Positions 1 through 6,914 of a DNA stretch of 9,586 nucleotides are shown piece after piece (within the stretch, counting starts at the first letter, position 1; every line of letters begins with the position of its first letter). The notes under the pieces were generated by a model. The model searched no databases. It was not told where the DNA came from and saw only the letters and a list, made by a program, of their open reading frames with translations. The DNA lies in the NCBI GenBank assembly GCA_025054735.1, contig JANWZG010000122.1, positions 1 through 9,586 on the forward strand, given 5' to 3'. The stretch is from Cyanobacteriota bacterium. GTDB lineage: Bacteria > Cyanobacteriota > Cyanobacteriia > SKYG9. Position numbers and translations under genes: made by a program.

Positions 1-507
1 GTTGATGGACAGTTCTAGCCGATCGCCATCTAGGATTTTGATCTGGGGGTTGAGAAAGTCGTAGCGCTGAACCTGACGTTGCACCTGAGGTGGCCCAGGC
101 AGGTCAATGGCAATGCCCCGCAGGCGATCGGCAAATCCCGGCGCTTGAATGGCTCGATTGATGTCATCCTGAGTCAGAATCAGGCGAACACCAGTTTGCA
201 GAGGTTGCCCTAAACTGACCTGTCCCCGGCCTAAACTACTTGGATCGATGTTGACGTTTTCAGCCTCTAACTCTAGGGACGCAATCCGGAAGGCTTGAGT
301 CAGCACCAATCCTTTACCTGAAATCAGTAAGCGATTGGCCTTGCCCTGAAGAATTTGATGCACAGGAGCATTGTCTACTCGCACTTGTAGTTGCTCAACA
401 GACTGGAATTGAGAGCGAATAGCATTGGCGGCTACTTGGTCGATGATCAAACCTGCGGGCGATACCAAGCTAATCAGCCCTGATAACAGGATGGCAAAAA
501 ATTCCAT
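1..507 (-). CDS. DUF2993 (LmeA-like) domain protein, 3' end cut by the window edge
   Basis: The open frame runs from ATG (505-507) to the left edge, giving the first 169 residues; the C-terminus and stop lie outside. The N-terminus (MEFFAILLSGLISL...) is hydrophobic and could be a signal or membrane anchor, which suggests that the rest faces the periplasm or lumen. The following stretch, with QLQVRVDNAP near residues 40-48, alternating beta-type strands and LEAENVNIDPSSL near 80-92, resembles cyanobacterial DUF2993 proteins. This family includes LmeA-type phospholipid-binding proteins, but a lipid-binding role here is inference. The gene starts 27 bp after the btpA stop in the same direction, so the two may be co-transcribed. 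No Shine-Dalgarno sequence precedes the ATG; the leader instead repeats TTGACC twice. Family call fairly confident, biochemical function unknown. Confidence 0.75.
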   Translation of the reverse strand, partial: MEFFAILLSGLISLVSPAGLIIDQVAANAIRSQFQSVEQLQVRVDNAPVHQILQGKANRLLISGKGLVLTQAFRIASLELEAENVNIDPSSLGRGQVSLGQPLQTGVRLILTQDDINRAIQAPGFADRLRGIAIDLPGPPQVQRQVQRYDFLNPQIKILDGDRLELSIN

Positions 508-534
508 AGGTCAAGGGGAATAGGGGTCAACAGG

Positions 535-1347
535 TTAAGGATGGGTATGGGATGGTGCTTGACGTGTTGCTTCCACAAAGCGGCTAACGCGAACGGGGTC
601 GATCGCCTGTTCACGCTGCCCGTGTCGTTTTAGGGAACTGCTGACAATTACGCCGTCTGCCGCCTTGATCAGGATAGGAATATTATCCCAGTTGGCTCCG
701 CTACCAATGAAAACGGGTTTACCGGCGGCGGCTTCGCGGGCAGTTTTCAGATCTTCTAGGGTGGGGGGGTCGCCTGTTGCCCAGCCAGACAGAATTACAC
801 CATCAGCAAGACCTCGTTCGATCGTGTCTTGCACAGCTAGGGACAGATTAGCAGCTCCGATGGGACTAGCGTGTTTTACCAACACATCGGCCAGAATCTT
901 GACATCGCTACCCAATTCTCGCCGATAGCGCAACAGGTGATGGGCATTGCCCTCAATAATGCCTTGATCCGTGGCCATGACTCCAGTCAAGATATTGACG
1001 CGGATGAAGGTGGCTCCTGTGCAGGTTGCGATCGCCAGGGCACTAGTTGCATCGTTACGGAGAACGTTAATGCCGATCGGCAAGGTAACTAAATGCATCA
1101 AGCGCTGCACGACTACAGTCATAGCACTAACCACTGCTGGATCCACCCGATCCTTGCTAAAGGGAGCATCAAAAAAATTCTCTACAATGATGGCATCAAC
1201 GCCACCAGAGGCTAGGGCAGTGGCTTCCTGTTCAGCCCGATCGATTACAGCCTTGAGGCTACCTCCCCAGCGGGGCGAAGTAGGTAATGGTAACAGGTGA
1301 ACAACACCAATAATGGGAGTTGCAGTCTTAAACGTTGTCAGATTCAC
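535..1347 (-). CDS. btpA: Photosystem I biogenesis protein BtpA (BtpA/SgcQ family)
   Basis: This 270-residue protein matches the BtpA family, which has a TIM-barrel-like fold. In Synechocystis, BtpA is an extrinsic thylakoid membrane protein needed for stable accumulation of photosystem I reaction-centre proteins. Visible family features are TPIIGVVHLLPLPTSPRWGG (residues 10-29), GGVDAIIVENFFDAPF (48-63), the FIRVNILTG segment (114-122), ILADVLVKHASP (151-162), and the closing barrel strands DGVILSG (182-188) and PVFIGSGAN (211-219). Length fits the family. The start is GTG (1345-1347): the in-frame codon five positions upstream is TAA and there is no ATG or TTG between, so the alternative is excluded. 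Spacing is 92 bp from the ABC ATPase gene upstream and 27 bp to the DUF2993 gene downstream. No catalytic residue can be named, because the family has no settled reaction. Confidence 0.92.
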   Translation of the reverse strand: MNLTTFKTATPIIGVVHLLPLPTSPRWGGSLKAVIDRAEQEATALASGGVDAIIVENFFDAPFSKDRVDPAVVSAMTVVVQRLMHLVTLPIGINVLRNDATSALAIATCTGATFIRVNILTGVMATDQGIIEGNAHHLLRYRRELGSDVKILADVLVKHASPIGAANLSLAVQDTIERGLADGVILSGWATGDPPTLEDLKTAREAAAGKPVFIGSGANWDNIPILIKAADGVIVSSSLKRHGQREQAIDPVRVSRFVEATRQAPSHTHP

Positions 1348-1439
1348 GGGTTCAGACGTTAGCAGTCGGCAGAGAACCTGAGATGCTGACAGAATCAGCG
1401 CAAAGGTTCACCATTGATAATATCCCTATTCTTGCCCGT

Positions 1440-2492
1440 TCATGCTGAGGTGAGGGTGTTCCCTGCCTGAAACACACGACCAATGACTTCTTCAATCGGC
1501 GGATCCGTTACGGTCAAATCCAGCACGTCTAAGTTGGCAAGAATTTGAGAAACTGTACGAGTTAGCACGTGACGCTGCACTACAAAGCGGGCCTCGCGAC
1601 CGTCGATCGCCTGTACCTCGCCATAGGCTGCAAGCACATCCTGCGTGTGGCAGGTCGCAAACTCAACTTTTACCTCTCGGTAGGGGGCAAATTGGGCAAC
1701 TAGACCATCTAGACTACCGTCATAGATTAGGCTACCACCATAGATCAGCAACACGCGATCGCACAGAGCCGTGATGTCCGCCATGTAGTGACTGGTCAAA
1801 ATCACGGTGGCACCATAGCGCTGGTTGTAGTCTCGCAAAAAATCTCGGACACTCACCTGAGCGTTGACATCTAGTCCCAGAGTTGGCTCATCCAAAAACA
1901 GCACTTGGGGACGGTGCACCAGCGCTGCCAGCAGTTCAGCTTTCATGCGTTCCCCTAGGGAGAGTTTGCGCACAGGTTGGTGGAGTTTATCGGTGATGCC
2001 AAGCATTTCTGACAATTCCCCCACGCGATAGCGAAATTCTTTGTCGGGGATGTCGTAAACAGCAGCATTAATGTGTAGGGAATCGATCGCAGGCAAATCC
2101 CAAATCAACTGTTGCTTTTGACCCATAACCAGTGTGATTTGGTGTAAAAATTCTGGTTCTCGACGAAAGGGCACATGTCCAGTCACCATGACCTCACCAG
2201 CCGAGGGATGGATTAAGCCAGTCAGCATCTTCAGCGTTGTCGTTTTGCCTGCACCATTCGGCCCCAAGAAACCAACAATTTCCCCTGGCTGAATTTGAAA
2301 TGATACCTGTTTCACTGCTTCCACATGGCGATAGGTGCGGCGGAAAAAGTGACCTAGGGTTCCCTTGAGTCCAGGTTGTTTGACTGCGACGGGATATACC
2401 TTCGTGAGGTCATTAACAGTAATGATAGCGGGGACATCGGTGGCGATCGTCGGACGATCAACCTGCCCTAATTCGCAAGGTTCTGTAGTCAA
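1440..2492 (-). CDS. ABC-2 type transporter ATP-binding protein (COG4586-like)
   Basis: A complete ABC ATPase of 350 residues. Walker A is GPNGAGKTT (77-85), the Q-loop lies at about 125-128, the signature is LSLGER (177-182, a variant of LSGGQ), Walker B is VLFLDEP (197-203), the D-loop GLD follows, and the switch histidine is H235 in LTSHYM. The about 55-residue N-terminal lead, the LGERMKAELLAALVHRP stretch and the C-terminal domain ending PIEEVIGRVF match the uncharacterised COG4586 exporter ATPases, which pair with COG4587 and COG3694 permeases. Neither permease is present here, so the substrate is unknown. The start is TTG (2490-2492), supported by the strong ribosome site GAGGTGA six bases upstream and by a TGA three codons upstream that excludes a longer frame. 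The protein is predicted to act on the cytoplasmic face of the membrane. Confidence 0.88.
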   Translation of the reverse strand: MTTEPCELGQVDRPTIATDVPAIITVNDLTKVYPVAVKQPGLKGTLGHFFRRTYRHVEAVKQVSFQIQPGEIVGFLGPNGAGKTTTLKMLTGLIHPSAGEVMVTGHVPFRREPEFLHQITLVMGQKQQLIWDLPAIDSLHINAAVYDIPDKEFRYRVGELSEMLGITDKLHQPVRKLSLGERMKAELLAALVHRPQVLFLDEPTLGLDVNAQVSVRDFLRDYNQRYGATVILTSHYMADITALCDRVLLIYGGSLIYDGSLDGLVAQFAPYREVKVEFATCHTQDVLAAYGEVQAIDGREARFVVQRHVLTRTVSQILANLDVLDLTVTDPPIEEVIGRVFQAGNTLTSA

Positions 2493-2555
2493 CAGTAGTC
2501 ACCTCACAGTAACGTCAAGTATCTGGGGCTATTACCCTTGTACATACTCTCTTGG

Positions 2556-2561
2556 ATTATA
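2556..2561 (-). promoter_or_regulatory. Candidate -10 box (TATAAT) for the ABC ATPase gene
   Basis: A perfect TATAAT on the minus strand lies 63 bp upstream of the TTG start, in the gap after lpxC. At 17-bp spacing the upstream hexamer (CACAGC) is a poor -35 match, and there is no extended -10 TG. It suggests that the ATPase gene may have its own promoter rather than depend only on read-through from lpxC. Position and match are seen directly; activity is inference. Confidence 0.35.
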
Positions 2562-2600
2562 GTGATGCCCCTAGGGTAGCTGTGGCTCAGGGTTGCAAGC

Positions 2601-3485
2601 TCAGGTGAGTGTGGCTTGTAGTGAGCGAACAAGCTGAGTGTGCAAGCTATGGCTAGCCTTATAGGCTATAAAGTGGGCGATCGGTAGCGTCCCTAGTAGG
2701 CTCATGTCGCCAACTAAGTCCAACAGTTTGTGGCGAGCAGGTTCATTGGCAAAGCGCAGGGGAGGGTTAATCCAGCCATCCGACCCACAGACCAAGGCAT
2801 TGTCTAGACTGCCGCCTTTGATCAACCCAGCCGCCCGCAGTTGTTCAATCTGGTGTGCCAAGCCAAAGGTACGGGCTGGAGCTACTTCATCGGCAAAGCT
2901 AGCCACCTCTGGTGACCAACTGTGCCACTGATTACCAATCGCTGCTAGATCAAAATCAATCCCGTAGCTAAAGCGCAACTGTGGAGCAGGCAATGCAGCT
3001 ACAAAGGCATCTCCATGGCGTAACCACACAGGCTCTGTCAGAGTAGGGCGCTGGCGTTCGGCTGGTTGAGTGGTGAGGCCAGCTTGGGCGATCGCGGCGG
3101 CCCAGGGTTGAGCTGACCCGTCTAGCAACGGCACTTCAGGGCCATCAATTTCAATGCGAGCATTGTCTACCCCCATACCCAACAAGGCCGATAGCAGGTG
3201 TTCCACTGTGCGAACAGCACTGCCATTAGCCGTCAGTTCTGTAGAGAGCATGGTTTGACCCACAGCAGCGATCGTAGCTGGAATCTGAGGTTGTGTAGGC
3301 AAATCAACCCGGACAAAATAGCGGCCTTCTCCAGATGCGGCTGGCAACACGCGCACGTGGGTTTCCGCTCCGGTGTGCAAGCCTATGCCCGTTTGCTCAA
3401 TCGCAGTGGCTAGGGTGTGCTGATAGGGGCTAATTGCAGGCTGTGCAGGATCCGTTGCCGTGGGTTGAGACTGGGTTTCCAGCAT
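2601..3485 (-). CDS. lpxC: UDP-3-O-acyl-N-acetylglucosamine deacetylase LpxC
   Basis: LpxC is the zinc enzyme that removes the N-acetyl group from UDP-3-O-acyl-GlcNAc, the committed step of lipid A synthesis in the cytoplasm. The 294-residue protein carries all family landmarks: GIGLHTG (33-39), VEHLLSALLGMGVDNARIEI (94-113) with E95 and zinc ligand H96, LDGSA (121-125), ARTFG (204-208), LIKGGSLDNALV (221-232), and NEPARHKLLDLVGD (247-260) with zinc ligands H252 and D256 plus K253 and D260. H279 in YKASHSLH matches the catalytic histidine equivalent to E. coli H265. The ATG start has an AGAGGA ribosome site eight bases upstream. An approximately 18-residue N-terminal extension precedes the usual family start; no ATG, GTG or TTG lies within it to give a shorter protein. 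Neighbours are a metallophosphatase and an ABC ATPase, not the other lpx genes. Confidence 0.97.
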   Translation of the reverse strand: MLETQSQPTATDPAQPAISPYQHTLATAIEQTGIGLHTGAETHVRVLPAASGEGRYFVRVDLPTQPQIPATIAAVGQTMLSTELTANGSAVRTVEHLLSALLGMGVDNARIEIDGPEVPLLDGSAQPWAAAIAQAGLTTQPAERQRPTLTEPVWLRHGDAFVAALPAPQLRFSYGIDFDLAAIGNQWHSWSPEVASFADEVAPARTFGLAHQIEQLRAAGLIKGGSLDNALVCGSDGWINPPLRFANEPARHKLLDLVGDMSLLGTLPIAHFIAYKASHSLHTQLVRSLQATLT

Positions 3486-3585
3486 AGAGTGGTTCCTCTG
3501 GGTTGTAACGAATTGTCAATGCTGTCCGAATGCTACCACTGTTTGCGTCACGGTGTGGCCCTCGGTAAAGAGGAACTACCTAGCA

Positions 3586-4584
3586 TCAGCCAACGAGAGA
3601 CCGATAGACAATGCCCTGGTCAAAAATCTGATTCCTGGTGCCAATGCCTTGAATCAACAGATAATCAGGATAGACGGCGATCGCAGCAAAGCTAAGGGTT
3701 TGGGCGGAATAGGCTGTCCAGGTAGAATGCCCAACTGGGCGCGTGCCAGCACCAGCACCACAGATGAGGTAAGTAGTGCCATCGATGGGCTGCGATCGTT
3801 CGTAGTGATGATCGTGCCCATTGATGTAAAGCTGAACACCATATTTACGGAACACAGGGGTCAGACGCTTGATTAGCCCCTCATTCAATCCATAGTGTCC
3901 AGAGGAATAGATTTGGTGATGCCCAAAGACAATCTTCCAGCGGGCTGTGCTTTGGCTGAGTTCGCGCTCTAGCCAAGGTTGTTGTGCTTCCCAGTCGGCG
4001 TTGGTGTTAGTGTCTAGGGCAAAAAACTGCACCGGATCACGGGCAAAGGTGTAGTAGCGCCCGGTCATATTAAAGCCGGGATAGCGCACTTGTGGATCCC
4101 CATTAGCAGTGCGGATATCGTGATTTCCTAGACAAGCTCGAAACTGCACGCCCTGATCTAGCAATGGCTTGTAGGGTTTTTCAAACACAGCATTGATTTT
4201 CTCAATTTCGCCGTTGTTGTAAATATTGTCCCCTGCCAAAATCACTAGATCAAAAGGATATTGCCGATGATAACGAGTCATGGCAGCCGCAACGCGATAT
4301 TGCCCTGAGCCGCCAGTGCCTGTGTCAGCGACGGCAACAAATCGGAACATAGGTGATTCGGTAGCGGCGATCGTCTGTCCATCACTCGTTATAGAGCTTG
4401 ATGACTCCTGGCTAGTTGTAAATATATTGTTGATATTGTTGACTTGGCTAGACCATGGGCTGCCTGTAAACCGATCAAGCCCAACCTTGTTGGCTACTAG
4501 TAAGCCCAGACTACCTAGACCACCTAGTATCAGAAATTGGCGACGATTAAGGCTCATCGGTTGTTGCTGGTCGTAATGGTTCAT
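3586..4584 (-). CDS. Tat-exported metallophosphoesterase (purple acid phosphatase-like)
   Basis: This 332-residue protein has a twin-arginine signal: NRRQFLILGG (13-22) followed by a Gly/Leu-rich hydrophobic stretch, so it is predicted to be exported folded by the Tat system, probably already carrying metals. The calcineurin-like fold is complete: VAVADTG (83-89, D87), LAGDNIYNNG (116-125, D119 and N120), CLGNHD (151-156, N154 and H155), VFGHHQIYSSG (219-229, H222), and INGHDHHYE (254-262, H257 and H259). These are the usual dinuclear metal ligands of purple acid phosphatase-type enzymes. The physiological substrate cannot be deduced. ATG 4582-4584 is preferred: it has GGTGA upstream, while the internal ATG at codon 10, just before the Tat motif, has no ribosome site. 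The internal start would still keep the Tat motif. It sits between accB and lpxC in the same direction. Confidence 0.87.
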   Translation of the reverse strand: MNHYDQQQPMSLNRRQFLILGGLGSLGLLVANKVGLDRFTGSPWSSQVNNINNIFTTSQESSSSITSDGQTIAATESPMFRFVAVADTGTGGSGQYRVAAAMTRYHRQYPFDLVILAGDNIYNNGEIEKINAVFEKPYKPLLDQGVQFRACLGNHDIRTANGDPQVRYPGFNMTGRYYTFARDPVQFFALDTNTNADWEAQQPWLERELSQSTARWKIVFGHHQIYSSGHYGLNEGLIKRLTPVFRKYGVQLYINGHDHHYERSQPIDGTTYLICGAGAGTRPVGHSTWTAYSAQTLSFAAIAVYPDYLLIQGIGTRNQIFDQGIVYRSLVG

Positions 4585-4668
4585 GGGTGATCACCAAAGT
4601 CAGATATAGAGCAGTCAGATGTGAAGCTGACGGGTCTATGCTATCTAATCGTCAATGGCTGGGGCTTT

Positions 4669-4682
4669 AGCCTAATTAGGCT
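4669..4682. repeat. 14-bp perfect palindrome across the accB stop codon
   Basis: The sequence AGCCTAATTAGGCT equals its own reverse complement and contains the accB TAA. As RNA it could form a five-base-pair stem with an AATT loop, but no T-run follows on the minus strand, so it does not look like a classical intrinsic terminator. It could be a processing hairpin, a protein-binding site, or chance. The palindrome is seen directly; any role is inference. Confidence 0.4.
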
Positions 4683-5173
4683 GGGTTAATACGCATCAAC
4701 ACCTGTCCATATTCTACTGGCTGAGCGTTGTCTACAAGAATTTCAACAATTTCGCCAGCGACCTCGGCTTCTAACTCATTCATCAGCTTCATAGCCTCAA
4801 TAATACAGACGGTCTGCCCTGGCCGAATGCGATCGCCCACGTTCACAAATGGTGGTTCATCGGGAGCAGGGGCGCGATAAAACGTACCCACCATCGGGGA
4901 GGTAATCTCTACCAGCTTTTTTTCCAGAGGGGAGGGCGTGGGCATTGCCGCTGGGGTAGGAGTAGCAGGAACTGTTGGTTCAGGAACTGCGATCGTCGGT
5001 GGCGGACTCACCACTTGTGTACTTGCAGGAATCTTTGCCCCTGGCTCTGGCGATGCCACAGTATCACGGCGAACAGTTAACTCAAAGTCATCAGACTTCA
5101 GCGTCAATTCTGCAATACTGGTTTGATCTATCGTGATCAAGAGTTCCCGCAATTCCTCAATGCTCAATGCCAC
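4676..5173 (-). CDS. accB: Biotin carboxyl carrier protein of acetyl-CoA carboxylase (AccB)
   Basis: AccB carries the biotin that shuttles carboxylate between AccC and AccAD when acetyl-CoA is converted to malonyl-CoA for fatty acid synthesis. The 165-residue protein has the standard layout: an N-terminal segment with ELTLKSDDFELTVRR (22-36), a Pro/Ala/Thr-rich flexible linker (about 41-85), and a C-terminal biotinyl domain with PMVGTFYRAPAPD (93-105) and the biotinylation motif EAMKLM (126-131), whose K129 is the attachment site. The start is GTG (5171-5173). An in-frame TAG two codons upstream prevents extension, and the resulting N-terminus MALSIEELRELL fits cyanobacterial homologues; AGGGG lies ten bases upstream. 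It follows efp by 63 bp, an arrangement common in cyanobacteria, and probably shares efp's transcript. No accC or accAD gene is in the window. Confidence 0.96.
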   Translation of the reverse strand: MALSIEELRELLITIDQTSIAELTLKSDDFELTVRRDTVASPEPGAKIPASTQVVSPPPTIAVPEPTVPATPTPAAMPTPSPLEKKLVEITSPMVGTFYRAPAPDEPPFVNVGDRIRPGQTVCIIEAMKLMNELEAEVAGEIVEILVDNAQPVEYGQVLMRINPA

Positions 5174-5236
5174 AATCTATACGACCCCTGCTACTAGTGA
5201 TAAATACCCAAGCCACTGGCTGGGCAACTTGCCGGA

Positions 5237-5797
5237 TTAGTTCTCTCGACCTAGATAGGTATCAGACCGAGTGTCAATCCGAATCTTCTCGCCAACCGAG
5301 ATAAAGAGCGGCACCATCACTTGAGCACCAGTCTCGACGATCGCAGGCTTAGTGCCACCAGTAGCCGTGTCTCCCTTGACCCCAGGGTCGGTCTGCACAA
5401 CCTCCAGCACAACCGAGTTGGGCAATTCCACTTCGATTACCTGGGTACCCCAGCGCACCACGTTGACTTCCATGCCATCTTTCAAATACTTGACCCGATC
5501 GCCAATCTGATCTGCGGTCAGACGACCTTCTTCATAGGTGCTCATGTCCATGAACACATACTCATCACCGTCTTTATAGGTGTGTTGCATAACAGACTTT
5601 TCCAGAGTGGCTTGGGGCACCATTTCACCAGCTCGGAAGGTGCGCTCAACTACGTTACCTGTCTGAGCATTTTTGAGTTTAGTACGCACAAAGGCCGAGC
5701 CTTTTCCTGGCTTAACGTGGAGAAATTCCACAACTTTCCACACGCTGCCATCAAGTTCGATCGTGGTACCAGTACGAAAATCATTGCTAGAAATCAT
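5237..5797 (-). CDS. efp: Translation elongation factor P (EF-P)
   Basis: EF-P binds ribosomes stalled at consecutive prolines and promotes peptide bond formation. The 186-residue length is typical. The N-terminal KOW-like domain carries the tip loop VKPGKGSAF (28-36), where K32 occupies the position equivalent to modified K34 of E. coli. The two OB-type domains follow, ending in FISVGEKIRIDTRSDTYLGR, the highly conserved C-terminal signature. No EpmA-type or other modification gene is visible here. The ATG (5795-5797) has no clear Shine-Dalgarno sequence. Some neighbouring genes encode proline-rich proteins (the AccB linker and the kinase tail), which are plausible EF-P clients, though that link is inference. 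A promoter with good spacing lies just upstream, and accB follows by 63 bp. Confidence 0.98.
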   Translation of the reverse strand: MISSNDFRTGTTIELDGSVWKVVEFLHVKPGKGSAFVRTKLKNAQTGNVVERTFRAGEMVPQATLEKSVMQHTYKDGDEYVFMDMSTYEEGRLTADQIGDRVKYLKDGMEVNVVRWGTQVIEVELPNSVVLEVVQTDPGVKGDTATGGTKPAIVETGAQVMVPLFISVGEKIRIDTRSDTYLGREN

Positions 5798-5829
5798 GGA
5801 TGTTGACTGGGCGGAACAATCAGCACCTT

Positions 5830-5858
5830 ATTTTACCCCTCTGTGGGACATGGGTGAA
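5830..5858 (-). promoter_or_regulatory. Candidate sigma-70-type promoter for efp-accB
   Basis: On the minus strand TTCACC (5853-5858) is separated by exactly 17 bp from TAAAAT (5830-5835). These match the TTGACA and TATAAT consensus at four and five of six positions. The element fits inside the 63-bp gap between the livM stop and the efp start, leaving a leader of about 25-30 nt. It is the best-formed promoter in the window. Transcription itself is inferred. Confidence 0.5.
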
Positions 5859-5860
5859 CG

Positions 5861-6802
5861 TTAGTTTGTTGGTTTCGTCTGGCGTGACCCTGAAGGGGCG
5901 GCATCGAACCATGTAGACTTGACTAGCCCCTGGGGAAAGAAAATAGTTCCTAGGACAATCAACAGCCCAAACACCATCAAGCGCCCGTCGCGTAAAAACT
6001 GGGCCACGTATGGGGATAGTCCTGGTAAGTCGGCAGTTGCGCGTAGCACTTCAGGTAGAGCTGTAAGCACCATACCACCTAGTACTGCCCCCCAAAATGT
6101 GCGGGAGCCACCAATCAGCACAAACGTTAGGTGAATAATGCTGACATCAAAGGTGCCTTGACGAGCATTCCAGGTGTTTAAGAAGTGGGCACTAATGGCC
6201 CCAACCATGCCCGCTAGGATAGCTCCTAGGGTAAAGGCTAGCACTTTGTAATAGGTAGGATTAATCCCGATCGCGTCAGCAACTAGCTCATCTTCTCGGA
6301 TAGCCAAAAAAGCTCTGCCTGTGCGGCTATGCTCTAGGCGATGAAAAAATATCATGCTCAAAACTAGCATGGGCAATACAATCCACAGATACTCGATCGC
6401 ACTACTGAAGGGCTGGGGCACCGCAAAAATACCCACGGCTCCTCCGGTGATTTCCAAGTTTAGGGAGAGCACGCGCAAAATCTCTACGACAGCAATAGTG
6501 GCGATCGCCAGATAGATGCCCCGTAGTCTTAGGGTAGGAATGCCTACAACTAGCCCCAACAGACCAGATAGGCAACCCGCCACCACCATCTCTAGCAACA
6601 GTAGTGGTACCGGAAAACTACCCACTGGCGAGAAAACCTTAGTCGATAGCACAGCAGCGATGTAGCCTCCCAAGGCATAAAATCCAGGGCTAGCCAGTGA
6701 CAATTGGCCGGCCATCAACGGCAGATAGAGAGACAAGCCCAGCATTGCCCCCAACAACATTGAGACAATCAGAAATCCATAGGTGGTGAGGAAAGTTGCC
6801 AT
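5861..6802 (-). CDS. livM: LivM-family ABC transporter permease (branched-chain/neutral amino acid type)
   Basis: A 313-residue polytopic membrane protein with about eight or more hydrophobic segments. Family marks are LSLASPGFYALGGYIAA (34-50), GIPTLRLRGIYLAIATI (87-103), the EAA-like cytoplasmic loop GRAFLAIREDELVADAIGI (162-180) that contacts the ATPase, LIGGSRTFWGAVLGG (229-243), and FPQGL (289-293). LivM and LivH permeases pair with LivF/LivG ATPases and a periplasmic binding protein; cyanobacterial relatives take up neutral amino acids (Nat systems) or urea (UrtC). UrtC is usually longer, so an amino-acid role is more likely, but the substrate cannot be fixed. None of the partner subunits lies in the window, so it is either an orphan gene or encoded away from them. 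The start is ATG (6800-6802), with only a weak ribosome site. It is divergent from hupE. Confidence 0.9.
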   Translation of the reverse strand: MATFLTTYGFLIVSMLLGAMLGLSLYLPLMAGQLSLASPGFYALGGYIAAVLSTKVFSPVGSFPVPLLLLEMVVAGCLSGLLGLVVGIPTLRLRGIYLAIATIAVVEILRVLSLNLEITGGAVGIFAVPQPFSSAIEYLWIVLPMLVLSMIFFHRLEHSRTGRAFLAIREDELVADAIGINPTYYKVLAFTLGAILAGMVGAISAHFLNTWNARQGTFDVSIIHLTFVLIGGSRTFWGAVLGGMVLTALPEVLRATADLPGLSPYVAQFLRDGRLMVFGLLIVLGTIFFPQGLVKSTWFDAAPSGSRQTKPTN

Positions 6803-6842
6803 GTATGCTGTTAACCAATGGACAAATCTAGATCAGAACTTG

Positions 6843-6848
6843 ATTGTA
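6843..6848 (-). promoter_or_regulatory. Candidate -10 box (TACAAT) for livM
   Basis: TACAAT on the minus strand matches TATAAT at five of six positions and lies about 40 bp upstream of the livM ATG, within the 112-bp divergent livM/hupE gap. The only reasonable -35 (TTTACT) sits at a short 15-bp spacing. I found no convincing NtcA box (GTA-N8-TAC) in this gap, and no clear hupE promoter on the plus strand. Confidence 0.25.
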
Positions 6849-6914
6849 AGCTGGGTTGCGGTAAGTAAATCCAGTGCTAACCCCGATCGTAGATGTTTAG
6901 ATAAGGAAGCAATT

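Noticed and set aside
665..1300. Three overlapping plus-strand open frames (73-109 codons) opposite btpA
   Set aside because: They are antisense to a clearly recognised gene, have no ribosome sites of note, and their translations are low-complexity Arg/Ala-rich text with no family resemblance.
1385..1399. GCTGA-TTCTG-TCAGC hairpin between the ABC ATPase and btpA as a terminator
   Set aside because: The stem is only five base pairs and no T-run follows in either direction, so an intrinsic terminator is not supported.
3514..3519. TTGACA on the minus strand upstream of lpxC as a -35 box
   Set aside because: A -10 at 16-18 bp would fall in the lpxC ribosome site and no TATAAT-like hexamer is there.
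5321..5806. A 161-codon plus-strand open frame opposite efp
   Set aside because: It mirrors the highly conserved EF-P coding strand, so length comes from codon bias. Its translation (His/Phe-rich) matches nothing known to me and lacks a promoter or ribosome site.
6783..6914. An upstream GTG start that would lengthen HupE by 44 residues
   Set aside because: The extension overlaps livM, shows no family similarity, and would push the signal peptide to an internal position. ATG 6915 has AAGGA properly spaced.
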